From: Prolixibacteraceae bacterium
GTDB taxonomy: Bacteria; Bacteroidota; Bacteroidia; Bacteroidales; Prolixibacteraceae
Assembly (NCBI GenBank): GCA_016931385.1
Contig: JAFGEV010000317.1
Coordinates: 1 to 38,730, forward strand
Length of the DNA: 38,730 bases
Reading direction: 5' to 3'
Position 1 is the first letter of the stretch. Every line of letters starts with the position of its first letter. Positions 34,764-38,730 of the stretch are shown here, in pieces. The notes beneath the pieces were generated by a model. That model was not told where the DNA came from and made no database searches. It saw nothing but the letters and a program-made list of their open reading frames with translations. The position numbers were made by a program, and so were the translations under genes.

Positions 34764-35738
34764 TTAAAACAAGCCTTGTAGCAAAGTCTTTTCGTCATTT
34801 GTCGAAATTGTTTTTCCTTTATTGATCGCGATAAGATTTTTAAAAGTTTCGATTTCATGCCTGTTTCCAGACAAAGCTTTCTCTATCGTTTTAAGCCCTG
34901 AAGGTAGTTTCTCACCTTCAAATAAAGCTTTACCAATAATTCCATTTTCAACATGGAGTGTACATGAAAAATTGATTTCATCATTAAGCCTGCCTTCGTT
35001 CTGAAAAACATATGCCGGCGAATATCCAAAATTCCATTCCCAGGTACGGTATTTTTCATTGGCCAGTTTTTCTATTGTGGCAATTTCATTTTTTGTAAAA
35101 CTTTTAAATCCCTCTCCACCAGTTTCATCAAAATGTGTTTTTATACTTGCAATAAATTCATTCATCGAAATTGGTTTTTTAAGGAAATCGGAAATGTTGG
35201 CAATATTGCTCCTGACCGATTTAATTGCCTTGCCTGAATATAATCCAGGAGCAACATGCAAGGCTTTTGACAATTTTTCCCGGTTTGCATTTAACAAAAG
35301 GGTTCCATGGCTTAATACCCTTTTGCGGAAAACATGCTCGGCGTGGCCTGAAACTTTGAGGCCATTAACAAAAATATCGTTGCGTTTGGTTATTTCAGCC
35401 GGGATGCCCATTTGTTTTAATGCTTTGACAACGGGTATGGTAAAAACTGAAAAAGAAATTTTTGCCGGATCAGCTACTGTTTTGTGAAATGAAAAGTTCA
35501 GGTTGCCCGGGTCGTGATAAACTGCCCCTCCTCCCGACAATCTGCGGATTACCGGGATTTTGTTTTCATAAATATACCAGGGATCAATTTCTGCAAGAGC
35601 ATTCTGATGTTTGCCAATAACTACCGATGGCGAATTGATGTACAAAAACAACAAATCATCATCCGAATTTCTGAAAAGATACTCTTCGGCTGCCAGGTTA
35701 AAGGCAGGGTCGTTTAATGTTGACAAAATGCTGAGCAT
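34764..35738 (-). CDS. lplA: Lipoate-protein ligase A
   Basis: A 324-residue ligase that activates lipoate with ATP and attaches it to lysines of the E2 subunits of 2-oxoacid dehydrogenases and of GcvH. The key motif RRLSGGGAVYHD is at residues 65-76, the catalytic lysine is Lys128 in NGLKVSGHA, and LSHGTLLLNAN follows. The C-terminal accessory domain (~240-324, WNFGYSPAYVF) is present, so adenylation and transfer can be done by one protein. It converges on the sigma operon with only 24 bases between stops, and is separated from deoC by a minisatellite. Confidence 0.94.
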   Translation of the reverse strand: MLSILSTLNDPAFNLAAEEYLFRNSDDDLLFLYINSPSVVIGKHQNALAEIDPWYIYENKIPVIRRLSGGGAVYHDPGNLNFSFHKTVADPAKISFSVFTIPVVKALKQMGIPAEITKRNDIFVNGLKVSGHAEHVFRKRVLSHGTLLLNANREKLSKALHVAPGLYSGKAIKSVRSNIANISDFLKKPISMNEFIASIKTHFDETGGEGFKSFTKNEIATIEKLANEKYRTWEWNFGYSPAYVFQNEGRLNDEINFSCTLHVENGIIGKALFEGEKLPSGLKTIEKALSGNRHEIETFKNLIAINKGKTISTNDEKTLLQGLF

Positions 35739-35741
35739 AGA

Positions 35742-35813
35742 ATGAATGAACTGAAATTACTGAATAAATTGAATAAACTGAGTGAACTGAGTGAACTGAG
35801 TGAACTGAAATCA
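35742..35813. repeat. 9-bp tandem repeat (8 units, about 72 bp)
   Basis: Eight units of nine bases run from 35742 to 35813. Three are identical CTGAGTGAA (35778-35804); the others are variants: ATGAATGAA, CTGAAATTA, CTGAATAAA, TTGAATAAA and CTGAAATCA. They fill almost the entire gap between the deoC stop and the lplA start. There are no spacers, so it is not a CRISPR array. Confidence 0.9.
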
Positions 35814-35823
35814 ATATTACTTT

Positions 35824-36684
35824 TTAAAAATATTTTACTTCCTTTCCGCAAATGTCAGTAAGCAAATTGTTGGCAAGCCGGCTTGCTCCAATCCTGAAAA
35901 GTTGGGGATTAAGCCATTCATCGCCCAGCACCTCATTTACTATCGATAAATAAATCAGGGCATCATCAGAAGTTGATATGCCGCCTGCAGGCTTAAAACC
36001 AATTTTTAGCCCGGTTTGCTCGTAATGATAGGCAATGGCCAAACACATCACATAAGCAGCCAGTGGTGTTGCTGCCGGATTAAGTTTACCGGTTGAAGTT
36101 TTTATGAAATCGGCACCGGCATTTATGGCCAGCATCGAAGCTTTCCAGATATTTTCAGGCGTTTCAAGGGCCCCGGTTTCCAGGATCACTTTCAGGTGAG
36201 CATCGCCCATAACAGCTTTGATGGCTGCTATGTCGTTGTGGGCTTCCTGATATTCACCGGCAAGAAAATGGCTAAGTGCAAGTACAATGTCAATTTCATC
36301 AGCACCTGCCTTAAGTGCCATCTTTGTTTCTTCAATTTTCACCTTTGTAAAAGTCATTGATGATGGAAAACCACCCGAAACCGATGCAACGTTCACTTCG
36401 GGCAGTTGCAGGGTTTCTTCAACAACTTTCACCATATTTGGATAAACACATATTGCCGCAATATTTTCCAAACCCGGAAATGTTTCAGGAAACTGATTCA
36501 CCTTTTCGGTAAATGCCTTTACTTTTTCATTGGTATCGGTTGAATTCAACGTGGTTAAATCGATGATTGATAACGCCAGTTTTTTGTTCTCAAGCGTATT
36601 GTTTATGGTTCTTGCATTGGTGATGATGGTGTTTATGTCACTCTCCAACTGTTTATGGTCAATAGAAAATTGTTCGTTTGTCAT
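35824..36684 (-). CDS. deoC: Deoxyribose-phosphate aldolase
   Basis: A 286-residue class I aldolase cleaving 2-deoxyribose-5-phosphate to glyceraldehyde-3-phosphate and acetaldehyde, for deoxynucleoside salvage. The Schiff-base lysine is Lys195 in DFIKTSTGK, the second lysine is Lys231 in FKPAGGIST, and the aspartate of DEIDIVL (Asp132) completes the proton relay. Residues ~76-115 carry AAICVYPNMVKVV and VASVSGGFPSS. It is longer than the ~220-residue short class, like the E. coli form. It starts 5 bases after the ORF6N gene, so the two appear to share a transcript. No other deo genes are near. Confidence 0.96.
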   Translation of the reverse strand: MTNEQFSIDHKQLESDINTIITNARTINNTLENKKLALSIIDLTTLNSTDTNEKVKAFTEKVNQFPETFPGLENIAAICVYPNMVKVVEETLQLPEVNVASVSGGFPSSMTFTKVKIEETKMALKAGADEIDIVLALSHFLAGEYQEAHNDIAAIKAVMGDAHLKVILETGALETPENIWKASMLAINAGADFIKTSTGKLNPAATPLAAYVMCLAIAYHYEQTGLKIGFKPAGGISTSDDALIYLSIVNEVLGDEWLNPQLFRIGASRLANNLLTDICGKEVKYF

Positions 36685-36689
36685 GATAT

Positions 36690-37223
36690 TTATTTATCGT
36701 TGTTTGCTGTATAGCCAATTTTTCTTCTTTCCTTTTTTGGGGGATCAATTAAATAGCGTAAAGCCTGAAAAACCTCACTGAATTGTTTGTCGTACTTATC
36801 TTCGAGGGAATCAATCTTATTTGCCAATTCGGAATAATTCAATGAAAGTTTCCTCAAATTTACAAAAGCCCTCATAATTTCAATATTCACTCTAATCGCT
36901 TGTTCACTTCTTAATACCGATGAAAGCATGGCAACTCCTTGTTCAGTAAAGGCAAGTGGACTGTAACGTGTTGATTTAAAGCTTGAGATCACAGATTGTG
37001 ATCTCAAAAATTGAAATTCTTTTTCTGTCAATTCAAACATAAAATCCTTCGGGAATCGTTGATAATTTCTACGAACAGCTTGTTTCAGAGTTCTAGTTTC
37101 AACTTCGTATAATTCAGCCAAATGAATATCGAGCATTACACGGTGTCTCCTTATTTCAAAGATTTTATTCTGTATTACTTCAAGTTCAATAACATTTTTA
37201 GTTTGAAGTTTGATGGCAGGCAT
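36690..37223 (-). CDS. ORF6N-domain DNA-binding protein
   Basis: A 177-residue protein with an ORF6N domain (~15-100), a phage-derived DNA-binding module. Marks are IFEIRRHRVMLDIHLAELY, VETRTLKQAVRRNYQRFPKD and FMFELTEKEF, then SPLAFTEQGVAMLSSVLRSE. Residues ~130-160 are a predicted coiled coil (LANKIDSLEDKYDKQFSEVF), useful for dimers. Bacteroidota chromosomes often carry such genes singly. It lies 5 bases upstream of deoC and 37 bases after a MazG-type gene. No other phage genes are seen, so it looks domesticated. Targets unknown. Confidence 0.88.
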   Translation of the reverse strand: MPAIKLQTKNVIELEVIQNKIFEIRRHRVMLDIHLAELYEVETRTLKQAVRRNYQRFPKDFMFELTEKEFQFLRSQSVISSFKSTRYSPLAFTEQGVAMLSSVLRSEQAIRVNIEIMRAFVNLRKLSLNYSELANKIDSLEDKYDKQFSEVFQALRYLIDPPKKERRKIGYTANNDK

Positions 37224-37260
37224 AAAGTTACAAAATCAATTTATTGATATGAATGCTTTT

Positions 37261-37596
37261 TTACCTAAGTTTTTGATTTTGATGATGCCTGTCTTTATCC
37301 CGCTTTGTTTTCTTCTCAATATTCTTTACAAAAGCCTCCTGCAGGTCAACGCCGGTTTGATTGGCCAGGCAGATCAGCACCCACAATACATCGGCTATTT
37401 CATCGGCCATGTTTTCTGCAGTTTCATTTTCTTTGAACGACTGGTCGCCGTATTTACGGGCCATAACCCGGGCCAGTTCACCAACTTCTTCGGTAAGGAT
37501 GGCCATGTTGGTGAGCTCGCTAAAATAACGCACACCAATGGTTTGTATCCAGTTATCGACTTCTTGTTGCGCTTGCTTTAAGGTTATATCATTCAT
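37261..37596 (-). CDS. MazG-type nucleotide pyrophosphohydrolase
   Basis: A 111-residue all-alpha NTP pyrophosphatase. The metal-binding acidic motifs are visible: LTEEVGELARVM (EExxE) and ENMADEIADVLWVL (ExxD), the signature of MazG/dUTPase-like enzymes that hydrolyse non-canonical NTPs to NMP and pyrophosphate. A lysine/histidine-rich C-terminal tail (EKKTKRDKDRHHQNQKLR) follows. The ATG at 37596 (MNDITLKQAQQEV) was chosen over an upstream codon that would overlap dtd. It begins 4 bases after the dtd stop, a house-cleaning pair (D-amino-acid and bad-nucleotide removal). Exact substrate unknown. Confidence 0.88.
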   Translation of the reverse strand: MNDITLKQAQQEVDNWIQTIGVRYFSELTNMAILTEEVGELARVMARKYGDQSFKENETAENMADEIADVLWVLICLANQTGVDLQEAFVKNIEKKTKRDKDRHHQNQKLR

Positions 37597-37600
37597 GGCT

Positions 37601-38053
37601 CTATTCTTTATTTTTTGTATCAATCCAAATTGTTACAGGCCCGTCGTTAACCAGTTCAACGGCCATATAACCGCCAAACTTTCCACGTCCGACTGGTTTG
37701 CCAAGGTCAACAGAAAGTTGTTTGCAAAACCTTTCATACATGGGTATGGCAAAATCGGGCTTTGAGGCTTTGATGTACGAAGGGCGGTTTCCTTTCTTTA
37801 CCTGTGCATGAAGGGTAAACTGGCTCACAACAATAATATCCCCGTCTTCATCGAGTACACTGCGGTTCATAACGCCATCACTGTCGAGGAAAATACGGAG
37901 CTGCACAATTTTCCGGCACAACCAGGTTATATCTTCATCGGTATCGGCATCTTCAATGCCCAGTAAAATAAGCAACCCGTGCCCAATCGACGAAACAATT
38001 TCTCCTTCAACGGTTACCGATGCCCGTGATACTTTTTGAATAACTACACGCAT
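37601..38053 (-). CDS. dtd: D-aminoacyl-tRNA deacylase
   Basis: A 150-residue proofreading enzyme that frees tRNAs mischarged with D-amino acids (and glycine on tRNA-Ala). It begins MRVVIQKVSRASVTV, carries the SQFTLHAQVKKGNRPSY active-site segment (~97-113) and ends with the Gly-cisPro motif NDGPVTI (~137-143). GKFGGYMAVEL replaces the more common GxFGADM, a small variation near the active site. It is the first gene of a minus-strand run leading through the MazG-type, ORF6N, deoC and lplA genes. A -7-like element lies at 38070-38077. Confidence 0.96.
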   Translation of the reverse strand: MRVVIQKVSRASVTVEGEIVSSIGHGLLILLGIEDADTDEDITWLCRKIVQLRIFLDSDGVMNRSVLDEDGDIIVVSQFTLHAQVKKGNRPSYIKASKPDFAIPMYERFCKQLSVDLGKPVGRGKFGGYMAVELVNDGPVTIWIDTKNKE

Positions 38054-38069
38054 ACTGAAAATTTTCTTT

Positions 38070-38077
38070 CAAATCTA
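38070..38077 (-). promoter_or_regulatory. -7 element for dtd
   Basis: TAGATTTG on the minus strand matches TAnnTTTG, 16 bases before the dtd ATG, in the 97-bp divergent gap. No convincing -33 TTG at 19-21 bases. Confidence 0.5.
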
Positions 38078-38150
38078 AACCGATTTTGTTCTAAAAGAAA
38101 ATAATCACTTAAAAAATGCGTTATTCAATTGATAACTAAATTTATAAAAA

Positions 38151-38543
38151 ATGAAAATACTCAAAATCCTGATGTTTGTCTTTCTAACCGGGATGCTTCT
38201 GTTAGCCGGTTCATTCTTCTATACAAAACAGCAAATAAAAAGAAGCCTCATCGAAATTGGTACAGCCGCAGCTGAAAAGTACGACTGCACCACCCGTGAA
38301 GCGCTTGTTTTGCAATTACAGGATAATTCCATCAGTGTAAAAACAATGAACAGTACGATATGGGCAATAGGTAAACTTAAAATTACGGAAAGCATTCCCG
38401 CAATGGAAAAGCTTTACGATGTGGCCGATGATGTAAATCACAAATACAACAAGAGCAGGTACGAAATTGAAAAAGCTTTGGGATACATGAAATACGGTAA
38501 AACAGACCTGATGTCGTTTGAAAACCTGGAATTCAAAAGATAA
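38151..38543 (+). CDS. Small membrane-anchored HEAT-like protein, unknown function
   Basis: A 130-residue protein with one N-terminal helix (ILKILMFVFLTGMLLLAGSFF) that is either a membrane anchor or an uncleaved signal. The rest is helical: KTMNSTIWAIGKLKITESIPAMEKLYDV resembles a HEAT-type repeat pair, followed by KSRYEIEKALGYMKYG. I do not recognise a family. It is divergent from dtd and followed by the tRNA gene. There is a single ATG at 38151 with A-rich sequence upstream (TTTATAAAAA). Confidence 0.65.
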   Translation: MKILKILMFVFLTGMLLLAGSFFYTKQQIKRSLIEIGTAAAEKYDCTTREALVLQLQDNSISVKTMNSTIWAIGKLKITESIPAMEKLYDVADDVNHKYNKSRYEIEKALGYMKYGKTDLMSFENLEFKR

Positions 38544-38615
38544 AACAATACCTTTTTAAAAGAGTTCAAAAAAGTAAATGTTGGTTTTGATATTTTCTCG
38601 AAAAGAAAATTAAAT

Positions 38616-38623
38616 TATATTTG
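38616..38623 (+). promoter_or_regulatory. -7 element for tRNA-Leu
   Basis: TATATTTG is a perfect TAnnTTTG match ending 20 bases before the first tRNA base (38644). A TTG at 38587-38589 is 26 bases upstream, slightly too far for the normal -33 element. Confidence 0.6.
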
Positions 38624-38643
38624 CACACCCAATTCCAGAAAAA

Positions 38644-38727
38644 GCCCGGGTGGCGGAATTGGTAGACGCGCTGGACTCAAAATCCAGTTTCAGCAATGAA
38701 GTGCGGGTTCGATTCCCGCCCCGGGTA
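38644..38727 (+). tRNA. tRNA-Leu (anticodon CAA)
   Basis: A class II tRNA of 84 nt. The acceptor 5' strand GCCCGGG pairs with CCCGGGT, giving a G1-U72 wobble at the end; the discriminator is A. The anticodon stem CTGGA/TCCAG holds the loop CTCAAAA, so the anticodon is CAA (reads UUG). The long variable arm (TTTCAGCAATGAAGT region) and T-arm GCGGG-TTCGATT-CCCGC are typical of leucine tRNAs. The 3' CCA is not encoded; the gene is followed by CTA at the window edge. Confidence 0.93.
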
Positions 38728-38730
38728 CTA

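Noticed and set aside
35059-35487. 142-codon frame opposite lplA
   Set aside because: Shadow of the lplA reading frame.
35742-35813. CRISPR-like array
   Set aside because: Units are 9 bp and contiguous with no spacers, and no cas genes are present.
36690-37223. Prophage remnant
   Set aside because: Only the ORF6N gene is phage-like; neighbours are housekeeping genes and no attachment repeats were seen.

Overview
The window looks like a chromosomal segment of a Bacteroidota bacterium, probably of the Bacteroidales/Marinilabiliales lineage. The signs are a split ATP synthase cluster (atpB-E-F-H-A-G without atpD/atpC), an ECF sigma/FecR pair, STN domains, a DUF4271 gene beside hemD, a bactofilin next to the ATP synthase, and repeated TAnnTTTG promoter elements. 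The DNA is AT-rich and coding is dense. There is no insertion sequence, integrase, rRNA or CRISPR array; the only RNA gene seen is one tRNA-Leu at the right edge.

Left part (1-10.3 kb). The 3' part of a secreted GH43-like/beta-helix protein faces the F1Fo ATP synthase operon (minus strand) across a gap with two hairpins. Upstream of atpB lie a small AtpI-like membrane protein and a bactofilin. Then come the yceD-rpmF ribosome pair, closed by a clear terminator, and an orphan histidine kinase with a small two-helix membrane protein.

Middle part (10.4-27 kb). Housekeeping genes alternate with envelope genes: dxs, an OmpA-type lipoprotein, a membrane-anchored DUF3352-like protein with a beta-propeller end, an outer-membrane barrel, a U32 (TrhP-like) tRNA-modification protein, a calcium-loop FG-GAP protein, hemD with DUF4271, then arsR-queD-polA and a tiny HigA-like ORF on one strand. 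Divergent from arsR is a polyprenyl diphosphate synthase. Dxs and the polyprenyl synthase are two steps of isoprenoid supply for cell-wall lipid carrier or quinone tails.

The most unusual part (27.37-34.74 kb) is a compact plus-strand operon: ECF sigma factor, FecR-type anti-sigma, an STN + double-DTG aspartyl protease + PDZ protein, an STN + carboxypeptidase-regulatory-like protein, and a macroglobulin-like protein carrying a TonB-plug-like segment but no barrel. It has the regulatory head of a FecI/FecR system but no TonB receptor and no SusC/SusD pair. My inference is a self-contained envelope signalling or proteolysis system in which the STN domain, normally on the receptor, sits on a protease.

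Right part (34.76-38.73 kb). lplA, a 72-bp minisatellite, deoC, an ORF6N-domain gene, a MazG-type pyrophosphohydrolase and dtd lie on the minus strand, followed by a small anchored protein and tRNA-Leu(CAA) on the plus strand. Several starts given here are shorter than the longest open frame; the reason is stated in each entry.
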